Assembly: GCF_026343945.1 (NCBI RefSeq)
Contig: NZ_JAPKNJ010000001.1
Span: forward strand, 1,798,001-1,862,000
From: Kaistia algarum
GTDB lineage: Bacteria; Pseudomonadota; Alphaproteobacteria; Rhizobiales; Kaistiaceae
DNA: 64,000 nt
Reading direction: 5' to 3'
This document shows, one piece after another, positions 1-8,332 of this stretch (its first letter is position 1; each line of letters opens with the position of its first letter). Below the pieces are notes generated by a model. It worked only from the letters and a program-made list of their open reading frames with translations, made no database searches and was not told the origin of the DNA. A program made the translations under genes and the position numbers.

Positions 1-188
1 GAGGTGCAGACGACTTCATAGTCAGACTGCGAGGCGTTGAAGCGGTCGCACTGCTCCTGGACGCGCTTGGCGATATCGCCCGAATTGCCGAACCAGAAAT
101 CGATCTTGTGCTTTTCGGCGGCGGCCGGACCGGCCAGGAAGGCGGCCAACGCAAACGCGCTGACAGCGCCGAGAATCTTGGCGTTCAT
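1..188 (-). CDS. ugpB: sn-glycerol-3-phosphate-type ABC transporter substrate-binding protein, N-terminal part
   Basis: Only the first 62 codons lie in the window; the gene runs off the left edge. Reading the minus strand from the ATG at 186-188 gives a signal peptide of about 24 residues ending in GPAAAE, then a mature start containing DFWFGNSGDIAKRVQEQCDR and FNASQSDYEVVCT. That last motif is typical of the UgpB family, periplasmic binding proteins for sn-glycerol-3-phosphate and related glycerophosphodiesters. A GAGG lies upstream of the start. The rest of the transporter would be to the left. The assignment rests on the N-terminus only, so another CUT1-family sugar-binding protein remains possible. 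Confidence 0.7.
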   Translation of the reverse strand, partial: MNAKILGAVSAFALAAFLAGPAAAEKHKIDFWFGNSGDIAKRVQEQCDRFNASQSDYEVVCT

Positions 189-369
189 GAGAACCTCGCG
201 AAGAGATGGAGCGCCGCTCCCGGCGCGACGGCCACCGCTTAGCTCATTAGGACGCCTGATAGTAATGAAGATTCAATGACATGCCGGCTTATTGTTAGCC
301 AGCTCTCCAATAACTCATACCCGGCCTGTCTCCGAAATTCCGGCGAGTGACGGGACTGCACGCCGGGTC

Positions 370-2322
370 TCAGAGCACCCGCAAGGACGGATCGCGTACA
401 TAGCGAAGATAGGAGCGTACCTTCCGGAAGCCGCCCTGGTCGGCGAACATCCGCTCGGCTTCTTCGTCCGAGATGAAGGGCAGCACGACGGTATCGTCGC
501 CGGGACGCCAATCCGCCGGCGTCGCGACACGGTATTTCGACGAGAGCTGCAGCGCGTCGAGCACCCGCAGGATCTCGTCGAAGCTGCGCCCCACCGAGGC
601 CGGATAGGTCAGCATCAGTTCCACCCGCCTGGCGGGCGAGATGATGAAGACGCTGCGGACTGCCATGGTCTGGCCGAGCGCGGCGCCGTGGCGGAAATTC
701 GTCGCGTCGAGCATGCCGAACAGCATCGCCACGCGGCGGTCCTTGTCGGCGATGATCGGGAAATCGACCGTGGTATGCTGCGTCTCGTTGATGTCGGCGA
801 TCCAGCGTTCGTGCTCCTCCTCGCCGTCGACGCTCAATCCGATGACCTTGGTGGAGCGCTTGCGCCATTCGTCGCCGAGCCGCGCCGTCGCACCGAATTC
901 GGTCGTGCAGACCGGCGTGAAATCCGACGGGTGCGAGAACAGGATGCACCAGGAATCGCCGATGAATTCGTGGAAGCGGATCGGCCCGAGGCTGGTATCG
1001 GCGACGAAATCGGGAACGCTGTCGCCGATGCGGATATAGCCTTGCTTGCGTAGCTGCTCCTCGGTGCGAAGGAAGGCGGCGTCGGGGCCGGCATAGCTGA
1101 ATTCGAATGCCCGCCCCGATGCTTCGCCGGCTTCGGGAAGCAGCGTCTGGTATTCATGGTCCAGCAGCTTGACCGTCCGGCCCTTGATCGTTCCCGCAAA
1201 GACGAAGTCGCCATCGGGTCCGCGCACCAGCGGCAGGTCGAAACGGAAGGAGCTGTCGCCGAGGAACTCCTCTTCGGCCGTCGTGTTCTGCCGCTGCAAC
1301 AGCTTGTTGCGATGGGGAAAGCGGCCGAAGCGCTTGATGACCGCGACATGCCGGTGAAAGATCTCGTGGAAGGCGTTGAGCGGGTCGTCGGACGCCAGTT
1401 GCTCCATTGCCCGGCCCCACTCCTCCATGCAGAGATACTGGTCCTCCAGCGCCTCCGAATGGGTGAGGACGAGGCAGAGGAAGACGCGCTCGACCGGCTT
1501 CAGCTTCTCGGCGATGCCGACCCGAAGCCCGCGCTTCACCAGGGTGAGGCAGCGCGCATCGGTCGCATACATCTGCGCCGTGTCGCGATACATGTTGCGC
1601 GGGAACTGGTCGAGCATGATGACCAGGGCGACCAGGAGGCGCGGATGATCGACGTTCAGCGCCCAGTTGTCATAATGGCCACGCGAGGCGAGCGCGACGT
1701 CGGCGCCGAAGCGGCTCCAGATCTCCTGGTCCGTCTGTTCGGACTTTCCGAACCACAGGTTCAGGCAGTCCTCGATGCTCGGCCGCAGCATATAGGCCAG
1801 GACCTCCTCGGCCTTGTCGAGTTCGGGGGTGTCCAGCTCGAGGCGCTCGTTCTGCAGCAGGATGCGCAATTCGCGCTGCAATGTTTCGAGATCGGCTCCG
1901 GACAGCGCCTCGCGCTCGTCGAGTCCCGCGAGGATCACCTTGAGGAATTGCTGGATCAGCGGCCCGGCGCCGGGATTGAGGGCGGCAAACCGGTCATTCG
2001 TCTGGCGCAACCGGCGGACCAGCGTCTTCATGAAGGTGCCGGCGAGGCCCGGATTGGTCTGCGACGCGGCCAGGAACTCGGCATAGGTGGTGAGGAGGCA
2101 TTGCGTGTCGCTGAGCGCCCGCACGCTCGCCGATCGGGGACCGGGATCGATCAGGCTCATCTCGCCAAAGACGTCGCCCGGCTCCAGCTTGCCGACGATC
2201 CGCCGCTTCTCGCCCTTGCCGATGCTGACTTCCGCGGATCCGCTGACGATCAGATAGGCTGTGTCTCCGGCGTCCCCTTCGGAGATGATCGTGTCCCCGG
2301 CCCTGAAATTGACAGTCTGCAT
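370..2322 (-). CDS. Three-domain fusion: cyclic-nucleotide-binding domain, DUF924, 1-Cys peroxiredoxin
   Basis: A 650-residue protein with three recognisable parts. Residues 1-115 are a cNMP-binding fold with the phosphate-binding cassette FGEMSLIDPGPRSASV (52-67). Residues about 184-355 match DUF924, a helical family of unknown function, with MLDQFPRNMYRD, THSEALEDQ and RFGRFPHRN. Residues about 430-650 are a Prx6-type peroxiredoxin with peroxidatic Cys472 in SDFTPVCTTEFG and no resolving-cysteine motif. From the families I infer a cytoplasmic peroxide-reducing enzyme whose activity may be gated by cyclic nucleotide. The gene is divergent from a WYL regulator, with 139 bp between the starts. 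Each domain is clear, but the combined role is unknown. Confidence 0.85.
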   Translation of the reverse strand: MQTVNFRAGDTIISEGDAGDTAYLIVSGSAEVSIGKGEKRRIVGKLEPGDVFGEMSLIDPGPRSASVRALSDTQCLLTTYAEFLAASQTNPGLAGTFMKTLVRRLRQTNDRFAALNPGAGPLIQQFLKVILAGLDEREALSGADLETLQRELRILLQNERLELDTPELDKAEEVLAYMLRPSIEDCLNLWFGKSEQTDQEIWSRFGADVALASRGHYDNWALNVDHPRLLVALVIMLDQFPRNMYRDTAQMYATDARCLTLVKRGLRVGIAEKLKPVERVFLCLVLTHSEALEDQYLCMEEWGRAMEQLASDDPLNAFHEIFHRHVAVIKRFGRFPHRNKLLQRQNTTAEEEFLGDSSFRFDLPLVRGPDGDFVFAGTIKGRTVKLLDHEYQTLLPEAGEASGRAFEFSYAGPDAAFLRTEEQLRKQGYIRIGDSVPDFVADTSLGPIRFHEFIGDSWCILFSHPSDFTPVCTTEFGATARLGDEWRKRSTKVIGLSVDGEEEHERWIADINETQHTTVDFPIIADKDRRVAMLFGMLDATNFRHGAALGQTMAVRSVFIISPARRVELMLTYPASVGRSFDEILRVLDALQLSSKYRVATPADWRPGDDTVVLPFISDEEAERMFADQGGFRKVRSYLRYVRDPSLRVL

Positions 2323-2461
2323 CGTACCGAACTCGTTGTTGGGGCCTTCCCGCCCGCTGGAAAGCTAGAAGGAATCTCGTGGCGGCGAAAGGGCCGCGGC
2401 AGACAGCTGGCGGCCCACAAAGACGATGCCCATAAGGCCGTCGGCGCCCTATCATGGCGGC

Positions 2462-3160
2462 ATGTCACGCTCCGAACGCCTGCTCACCTTGCTTCAGGCC
2501 TTGCGCCGCCATCGGCGGCCAGTGAGCGGGCGCGCGCTGGCCGAGGAGCTCGATGTCAGCCTGCGCACGCTCTATCGGGACGTCGCGACGCTGCAGGCGC
2601 AGGGCGCCGACATCCAGGGCGAAGCGGGCATCGGCTATGTGCTGAAGCCCGGCTTCATGCTGCCGCCGCTGATGTTCTCGGAGGAGGAGATCGAGGCCTT
2701 CGTGCTCGGCATGCGCTTCGTGGCGAGCCATGGCGATCCGGCGCTGCGCCACGCGGCGGAGGGCGTCCTCGCCAAGGTCGCGACCGTGCTGCCGGCCGAT
2801 CTGAAGGCCGGGCTGGACGGTTCGACGCTGCTGGCCAGCGGAATGAAACAGGCCGGCGAGCGTATCGATCTCGCCCTTGTCCGCAAGGCGATCCGCAGTG
2901 AGCACAAGGCCATCATCGCTTATGCCGATGGCGCGGGGCAGGCCAGCGAGCGGACGATCTGGCCTTTCGCGATCGGCTTTTTCGAGAAGGTGCGCGTTCT
3001 GGTCGCCTGGTGCGAACTGCGCCAGGATTTCCGCCACTTCCGCACCGACCGGATCGAGAGCATCGCCATCCTCGACGAACGCTATCCGAGCCGCCGCGCG
3101 GGGCTGCTCAAGACCTGGCGCGAGAAGGAGGGGCTGCAGCATCATACTGACAGAAACTGA
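2462..3160 (+). CDS. YafY-family transcriptional regulator (HTH_11 + WYL domain)
   Basis: A 232-residue regulator. Residues 1-60 form a winged helix of the DeoR/HTH_11 type (SRSERLLTLLQALRRHRR, then SGRALAEELDVSLRTLYRDV). Residues about 130-215 are a WYL domain, a ligand-sensing module. I chose the ATG at 2462 because it begins the conserved MSRSERL start and follows GGCGG; an in-frame ATG lies 12 codons upstream. A VOC-family protein follows 48 bp later, an arrangement in which such regulators often control the neighbouring enzyme. It may also control the divergent peroxiredoxin fusion. The effector is not predictable from sequence. Confidence 0.85.
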   Translation: MSRSERLLTLLQALRRHRRPVSGRALAEELDVSLRTLYRDVATLQAQGADIQGEAGIGYVLKPGFMLPPLMFSEEEIEAFVLGMRFVASHGDPALRHAAEGVLAKVATVLPADLKAGLDGSTLLASGMKQAGERIDLALVRKAIRSEHKAIIAYADGAGQASERTIWPFAIGFFEKVRVLVAWCELRQDFRHFRTDRIESIAILDERYPSRRAGLLKTWREKEGLQHHTDRN

Positions 3161-3208
3161 CAGCATGAACGCGTAGATCCACCCCGTCAGCAACGACGGA
3201 GGCCGGTC

Positions 3209-3577
3209 ATGGCAAATCTCAATCTCATCGTTCTCTATGTCGAGGATCCCGCGGTGAGCACCGCGTTCTATGAAAAGCTGCTCGGCGCCGCGCCGCTGGT
3301 GACGTCGCCCAATTTCCATGCCTTCCCCATGGCGGGGAATGGCATGCTCGGCCTCTGGCGCAAGAGCCACGTCAAGCCAGAGCCGGTCGGATCGGGCGCC
3401 GCCAACGAGATCGGCATCATGCTGTCGGACGCCGACGCCATAACCGCCTGCTATCAGAGCTGGGTCGCAGCCGGCATCGATATCGAGCAGGAACTGGCTA
3501 CGCTGGATTTCGGGCCCACCTTCGTCGCGCGCGATCCGGATGGTCACCGCATCCGCGTCTGCCTGTTCGACAACTAA
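3209..3577 (+). CDS. VOC-superfamily (glyoxalase/bleomycin-resistance-like) protein
   Basis: A 122-residue single-module VOC protein made of two beta-alpha-beta-beta-beta repeats. It starts [20 protein letters not shown] and ends with the usual [18 protein letters not shown]. The family includes metal-dependent glyoxalases, dioxygenases and drug-binding proteins; the substrate cannot be read from the sequence. A good ribosome binding site, GGAGG, precedes the ATG. It lies just after a WYL regulator and only 5 nt before an EVE-domain gene, so the three probably form one transcript. Confidence 0.8.
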   Translation: MANLNLIVLYVEDPAVSTAFYEKLLGAAPLVTSPNFHAFPMAGNGMLGLWRKSHVKPEPVGSGAANEIGIMLSDADAITACYQSWVAAGIDIEQELATLDFGPTFVARDPDGHRIRVCLFDN

Positions 3578-3582
3578 GCGCC

Positions 3583-4023
3583 ATGCGCTTCTGGATCGGC
3601 GTCGCTTCGGCGGATCATGTCGCCATCGGCCGGGCCGGCGGCTTCGCGCAGCTCGGCCATGGAAAGGCGGCGCCGCTGAAGCGCCTGCGGCCCGGCGACG
3701 GCATCGCCTATTATTCGCCGGTGCGAAAGCTCGGTGGTGCCGAGCGGGTCCAGGCCTTCACGGCCATCGGCATCGTGCGGCCCGGCGAGATCTATCCGGC
3801 GGTGCTGGGCGAGGACTTCGTCTGTTCCCGCCGCGATATCGACTGGCTGGCGGGCCGGGACGCGCCGATCGCGCCGCTGCTCGACAGGCTCACCCTCACC
3901 AGGGGCAAGCGGAACTGGGGCTATGCCTTCCGCTTCGGGCTGGTCGAGATCGACGAGGCGGATTTCCGCCTCATCGCGGAAGCGATGGCGGCGAACTGGC
4001 CCGGCGATACGCTCAAAGCGTGA
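3583..4023 (+). CDS. EVE-domain (PUA-like) protein
   Basis: A 146-residue protein made of one EVE domain: [12 protein letters not shown] at the start, [20 protein letters not shown] in the middle and [14 protein letters not shown] near the end. EVE domains belong to the PUA-like superfamily and are thought to bind modified nucleobases in DNA or RNA. The gene starts 5 nt after the stop of the VOC protein, so translational coupling is likely. Its last 11 nt overlap the end of the convergent otnI gene. No restriction or modification genes are adjacent, so a defence role is not supported here. Confidence 0.8.
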   Translation: MRFWIGVASADHVAIGRAGGFAQLGHGKAAPLKRLRPGDGIAYYSPVRKLGGAERVQAFTAIGIVRPGEIYPAVLGEDFVCSRRDIDWLAGRDAPIAPLLDRLTLTRGKRNWGYAFRFGLVEIDEADFRLIAEAMAANWPGDTLKA

Positions 4024-4789
4024 CGCCGAGCCGCTCCGTCCACACGAGCCCTTCGAGCGTGTCGCCGCGCGGCTTGTATTCGCAGCCGACCCAGCCGGCA
4101 TAGCCGAGCGCCTCGAGCTCCAGGAGGATGGCGGGATAGGATATCTCGCCCTCGTCCGGCTCGTTGCGGCTCGGCACCGCGGCGATCTGCACATGGCCGA
4201 TCAGCGGGAAGAAGCGGCGCAGCCGCATGATCACATCGCCGCTCGCGACGCCGACATGATAGACGTCGAACATCAACCGCACATTCGGCGCGCCGACGCT
4301 GTCGATGATCTCGGCCGCCTCCTCGACGGTCGAATAGAAATAGCCCGGCGCGTCGCGTGGATTGAGCGGTTCGAGCAGCAGCGTCACGCCGAAACGCCGC
4401 GCCTCCTCGGCCGCCCGCTTCAGATTGGCGACCAGCGTCGCGCGGGATTGGGAACTCACGGGCACGGCACCCGCCATGGCATGCACCATGGTCGCGCCGG
4501 TCGCCGCGCAATAGGCGAGCGATTGCGCGACCGCCGCTTCGAACCCAGCCTCCCGGCCCGGCAACGCGCCGAGGCCGAAATCGCCCGCCGCGCGGTCGCC
4601 CGGCGACGTGTTGATGCCGGTGAGCACGACGTCCGCCGCCTCGCATGCCTGCGCGAGCGCCTCGGCCGGTACGTCATAGGGCCAGTGCAGCTCGATCGCG
4701 CGGAAACCCGCGCGGCCAGCCGCCTCGATCCGGCCGAGCAGCGGCAGCTCGGGAAAGAGGAAGCCGAGATTGGCGCTGAAGCCCTTCAT
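4013..4789 (-). CDS. otnI: Hydroxypyruvate isomerase-family TIM-barrel protein (2-oxo-tetronate isomerase-like)
   Basis: A 258-residue xylose-isomerase-like TIM barrel. The start [20 protein letters not shown], the motif [18 protein letters not shown] and the metal-site region [15 protein letters not shown] match the Hyi/OtnI family, which interconverts hydroxypyruvate or 2-oxo-tetronate with aldose forms. The next gene upstream on the same strand is denD, and OtnI acts directly after DenD in D-erythronate breakdown. That context favours OtnI over Hyi. The two genes are separated by a palindromic repeat. OtnC and the kinase of the pathway are not in the window. Confidence 0.75.
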   Translation of the reverse strand: MKGFSANLGFLFPELPLLGRIEAAGRAGFRAIELHWPYDVPAEALAQACEAADVVLTGINTSPGDRAAGDFGLGALPGREAGFEAAVAQSLAYCAATGATMVHAMAGAVPVSSQSRATLVANLKRAAEEARRFGVTLLLEPLNPRDAPGYFYSTVEEAAEIIDSVGAPNVRLMFDVYHVGVASGDVIMRLRRFFPLIGHVQIAAVPSRNEPDEGEISYPAILLELEALGYAGWVGCEYKPRGDTLEGLVWTERLGVTL

Positions 4790-4840
4790 CGCATACCCCT
4801 TTTGATTGATCGTTTCGCCAGCCTCGCCCCACGCTGCGGC

Positions 4841-4933
4841 GTCATCCCGGGCTTGACCCGGGATCCGTACAGCCGAGGTGCGATACGATCAGACACCTCA
4901 GGCTAAATGGATCCCGGCTTTCGCCGGGATGAC
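4841..4933. repeat. Palindromic intergenic repeat between denD and otnI
   Basis: Two arms of about 25 bp (4841-4866 and 4909-4933) are inverted copies with a few mismatches. The left arm has the core CCCGGGCTTGACCCGGGATCC and the right arm ends CGCCGGGATGAC. The 42-bp centre is unrelated. A similar element with the same GGGCTTGACCCG-type core lies at 38315-38417. Transcribed, it would fold into a long hairpin between the two cistrons. It resembles the dispersed palindromic elements common in alphaproteobacterial genomes. Confidence 0.75.
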
Positions 4934-4946
4934 GGCGGAATGGACC

Positions 4947-5930
4947 TCAGGCGACGAAGCTTCCGCCGAGTTCGTCTTCGATATGGGCGCGGATGATCTC
5001 GTCGAAGTTCTTCTCCGCGCGGAAACCGAGCTCATGGGCGCGGCGCGTGTCGAAATTCGTCGCCCAGCCATCGACGATCTTGATGATGACCGGATCAGGC
5101 ACGCGCTTGATGCGCGCCGCGACGTTCGCGCCGGCAATGCGGGTCAGCGCCTCGATTTCGTCACCGACCGTGCAGGAAAGACCGGGCATCGAGATGGCGC
5201 GGCGCGGGCCGATCGCCTCGCCGGACAGCGTCGCGGCATGCTTCAGGAAGCCGACGGCGGCGCGCGGCGATGCGAACCAGTGGCGCACGCTCTCGGAGAC
5301 CGGCAGAACGGCCTCTTCGCCGTTCAGCGGCTCGCGGATGATATTGGAGAAGAAGCCCGACGCCGCCTTGTTCGGCTTGCCCGGCCGAACGCAGATCGTC
5401 GGCAGGCGGATCGCGACGCCATCGAAGAAGCCACGGCGCGAATAGTCGGAGAGCAGCAGCTCGCCGATCGCCTTCTGCGTGCCATAGCTCGTCAACGGCG
5501 TCGTGAAGAACTCGTCGGGGATCGTCTGCGGGAACGGCGACCCGAACACGGCGATCGACGAGGTGAAGACGATGCGTGGCTTATAGCCGTCGCCGATCAG
5601 ACGGATCGCATCGAACAGATCGCGCGTGCCGTCGAGATTGATGCGGTAGCCCTTGTCGAAATCGGCCTCGGCCTCGCCGGAGACGATCGCGGCAAGATGG
5701 AAGATCATATCCGGCCGGTCAGCGACGAGCTTGGCCGCCGTGCCGGGCGACGACAAATCGGCGGCGAGGCGGTCGACCGTCCCGGAAAAGCCGGCGGGAG
5801 CGGAGGGCTCGACGACATCGACCAGCGACAGCCGGTCGACCGGCTTGCCGCCGATACCGCCGTCGGCGACGATCGCATCGGTGAGCTTGCGCCCCACCAT
5901 TCCGGCCGCGCCGATGATCAGGACATGCAT
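4947..5930 (-). CDS. denD: D-erythronate dehydrogenase (extended SDR family)
   Basis: A 327-residue extended short-chain dehydrogenase. The NAD-binding GAAGMVG is at residues 7-13, and the catalytic Tyr and Lys lie in SYGTQK near residue 147. Motifs such as LVDVVEP, FHLAAIVSGEAEADFDKGY and IRLPTICVRPGKPNKAAS match DenD, which oxidises D-erythronate to 2-oxo-D-erythronate with NAD. I start at the ATG at 5928-5930 because the Rossmann fold begins there; an upstream in-frame start would add 19 unconserved residues. The otnI-like isomerase downstream supports a four-carbon sugar acid pathway. The sequence between denD and otnI contains a palindromic repeat. Confidence 0.85.
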   Translation of the reverse strand: MHVLIIGAAGMVGRKLTDAIVADGGIGGKPVDRLSLVDVVEPSAPAGFSGTVDRLAADLSSPGTAAKLVADRPDMIFHLAAIVSGEAEADFDKGYRINLDGTRDLFDAIRLIGDGYKPRIVFTSSIAVFGSPFPQTIPDEFFTTPLTSYGTQKAIGELLLSDYSRRGFFDGVAIRLPTICVRPGKPNKAASGFFSNIIREPLNGEEAVLPVSESVRHWFASPRAAVGFLKHAATLSGEAIGPRRAISMPGLSCTVGDEIEALTRIAGANVAARIKRVPDPVIIKIVDGWATNFDTRRAHELGFRAEKNFDEIIRAHIEDELGGSFVA

Positions 5931-5994
5931 TTTCGTTCCTCCGCCATATTTTCCTTCCGCTTGATCACAGCCCGGCCGCCGATGCAAGCGGCCT

Positions 5995-8055
5995 TCAGCG
6001 CCACATGCCGCGCATGCGCGCCTTGAGATCCACCGGATCGGTCCGGGTGGCCCCGGCCGGCGCGATGGACGCCGTCGCCGCCGGCCACATCACGGGCTCG
6101 AACAGGCCGACCAGCGGAGGCGGAATGAATCGCGTGCGGCTTGCGTAAAGGTGGCGGTCGCCACCGCTTCTCTGCTGGGTCACATAGAAGCGCTGCGGCA
6201 CGACGAGATGAAGATCGTCCTTGGCGCGGGTCATCGCGACATAGAGCAGCCGCCTTTCCTCATCGATCTCGGCCGACGTCCCGGTGCCTAGATCGGAGGG
6301 AATGCAGCCGTCGACGACGTTGAGCACGAAGACCTGCCGCCATTCCTGGCCCTTGGCCGAATGGATCGTCGAGAGGATGAGATAGTCCTCGTCGAGATAC
6401 GGCACGCCGGCCTGGTCGCTGGTCGCCGCCGGAGGATCGAGCGTCAACTCCGTCAGGAAACGCTCCCGCGAGGGGTAGCCGGCCGCGATCTGCTCAAGCT
6501 GGACCAGATCGGCGAGGCGAACTGCCGCGTCCTCATGGGCCCGCTCCAGATGCGGCTGATACCAGTTCCGCACCGCCTCCATCTCGGCCGGCCAGCCGGC
6601 GCCCCGATGGCGCAGCGCCCCGAAGAGTTCGGCGAAGGCATGCCAATCGGCGGCCGCGCGCGCTGGCGGTTCGAAATTCGCCAGCTCGGTAAAGGGGTCG
6701 GCGCTCGCCGCCATCTGGTCGAGCAGCCGGCCTGCCGTCGCCGGACCAATGCCCGGCAGCAGCAGCAGGACGCGGAATGCCGCGACGCGGTCGCGCGGGT
6801 TCTCCGCGAGGCGCAGCAGTGCGAGGCAATCCTTCACATGCGCCGCATCGAGGAATTTGAGGCCGCCGAACTTGACGAAGGGGATGTTGCGCCGCGTCAG
6901 TTCGACCTCGAGCGGGCCGGAATGATGCGAAGCGCGGAACAGCACCGATTGATCTTTCAGCGTCAGGCCGCGTTCGCGCGCCTCAAGAACTTCGCTGACG
7001 ATATAGAGTGCCTGATCGGCTTCATCGCGGACCGTCACAAGGCGTGGCCTGCCTCCCGATTGCCGGTCGGTCCAGAGATTCTTGGTGTAGCGCTCGCCGG
7101 CCAGCGCGATGACGCCGTTCGAGGCGGCGAGGATCGACGCCGTCGATCGATAGTTCCGCTCCAGCGTCATCACCGTCGCGGGCGGCGTGAAACTCCCCGG
7201 AAAATCGAGAATGTTGCGGACTGTGGCGGCGCGAAAGGAATAGATCGACTGCGCATCGTCGCCGACAACGGTCAGACCGGCTCCGTCCGGCTTCAGGGCC
7301 ATCAGGATCGAAGCCTGCAGGCGGTTGGTGTCCTGATATTCGTCCACCAGCACATGATCGAAGCGCCCCGCAACCGAGGCGGCGACTTCCGCCTCGCCCA
7401 TCAGCGCGGCCCAGTAGAGCAGCAGATCATCATAATCGAGCACGTTCTGGCTCTGCTTCGCTTCGACATAGGCAGCGAAGAGCCCCTTCAACTCGTCCTT
7501 CCACATGGCGCACCACGGAAACACCTCGGTGAGCGCGTTGTCGAGTTCCATGCCCGCATTGACCACGCGCGAGTAGATGGCGAGGCAGGTACCCTTGGAT
7601 GGAAAACGGCTCGCCTTGGCGGAGAGCCCGAGTTCATGACGGACGAGGTTCATCAGATCGGACGAATCCTCGCGATCATGGATCGTGAAGGCCGGATCGA
7701 GGCCGATCGAAGGGGCATAGTCGCGCAGCAGCCGCGCGCCGATGCCGTGGAAGGTACCCGACCAGGCGAGCGCGTCGGTCATTGCCGCCGCCTTGTCGGC
7801 AAGGACATGGGCGGCGATGCGCTCGACGCGCCGCGCCATTTCGGCGGCGGCGCGGCGGGAAAAGGTCATGAGCAGGATGCGGCGCGGATCGGCGCCGCTG
7901 ACGATGAGATGGGCAACGCGGTGGGCCAGGGTGTTGGTCTTGCCAGAGCCGGCGCCAGCGATAACCAGCAACGGCCCCGCCCCCGGCTCGCTCACGCCGA
8001 ACTCCACCGCGCGGCGCTGTTCGTCGTTGAGCCGGGCGAGATGGGGAGCGGACAT
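5995..8055 (-). CDS. UvrD/PcrA-like superfamily 1 ATP-dependent DNA helicase
   Basis: A 686-residue SF1A helicase. Walker A GAGSGKT is at 34-40, motif II VDEYQDTN at 237-244, motif III GDDAQSIYSFRAA at 265-277 and motif IV LERNYRST follows. The C-terminal half has STIHSAKGQEW and YVAMTRAKDDLHL. These helicases unwind DNA 3'-5' with ATP during repair and replication restart. It is shorter than typical UvrD and its C-terminal tail differs, so it is probably a second UvrD-like helicase rather than the main repair enzyme. It stands alone, divergent from manC. Confidence 0.88.
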   Translation of the reverse strand: MSAPHLARLNDEQRRAVEFGVSEPGAGPLLVIAGAGSGKTNTLAHRVAHLIVSGADPRRILLMTFSRRAAAEMARRVERIAAHVLADKAAAMTDALAWSGTFHGIGARLLRDYAPSIGLDPAFTIHDREDSSDLMNLVRHELGLSAKASRFPSKGTCLAIYSRVVNAGMELDNALTEVFPWCAMWKDELKGLFAAYVEAKQSQNVLDYDDLLLYWAALMGEAEVAASVAGRFDHVLVDEYQDTNRLQASILMALKPDGAGLTVVGDDAQSIYSFRAATVRNILDFPGSFTPPATVMTLERNYRSTASILAASNGVIALAGERYTKNLWTDRQSGGRPRLVTVRDEADQALYIVSEVLEARERGLTLKDQSVLFRASHHSGPLEVELTRRNIPFVKFGGLKFLDAAHVKDCLALLRLAENPRDRVAAFRVLLLLPGIGPATAGRLLDQMAASADPFTELANFEPPARAAADWHAFAELFGALRHRGAGWPAEMEAVRNWYQPHLERAHEDAAVRLADLVQLEQIAAGYPSRERFLTELTLDPPAATSDQAGVPYLDEDYLILSTIHSAKGQEWRQVFVLNVVDGCIPSDLGTGTSAEIDEERRLLYVAMTRAKDDLHLVVPQRFYVTQQRSGGDRHLYASRTRFIPPPLVGLFEPVMWPAATASIAPAGATRTDPVDLKARMRGMWR

Positions 8056-8103
8056 GTCCGGGAGAAAACCTTGCGCGAATCGGCGGTCGGATGCTCAGAA
8101 TGG

Positions 8104-8159
8104 AACACGTTTCGTGTTTTGTTCGCAATCGACGATCGGGCTATGCTGCATTGTTGCAG
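8104..8159. promoter_or_regulatory. Two short palindromes in the helicase/manC divergent promoter region
   Basis: The 277-bp gap between the helicase start (8055) and manC (8333) has no gene. It holds AACACG-TTT-CGTGTT at 8104-8118 and CTGCA-TTGT-TGCAG at 8146-8159. Both are perfect inverted repeats of regulator-site size. No regulator can be assigned, and neither matches the LexA box seen upstream of imuA. Confidence 0.4.
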
Positions 8160-8332
8160 TGCTGGAGCAGCGTGGGCAGTAGACATTGGTTCCGATATGA
8201 ATGTCCGAACTGAAGCGGTCATTCACCTTCAACGGCAGTGCACATTGAACTTCGCGGCGCAGCATGCCACCATCCGCGCGTTTTCAGGGCCTCCGGCCGG
8301 ACAGGCAAGTCGCGGGGCATAAAGAGGATTTC

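Noticed and set aside
1156-2901. A 581-codon open frame opposite the peroxiredoxin fusion
   Set aside because: Antisense shadow; the real genes on both sides have clear domains.
3583-4023. EVE gene as part of a defence island
   Set aside because: No restriction, methylase, nuclease or transposase genes are nearby.
8104-8122. A LexA box upstream of the UvrD-like helicase
   Set aside because: It contains GAAC and GTTC in inverted, not direct, order and with the wrong spacing.
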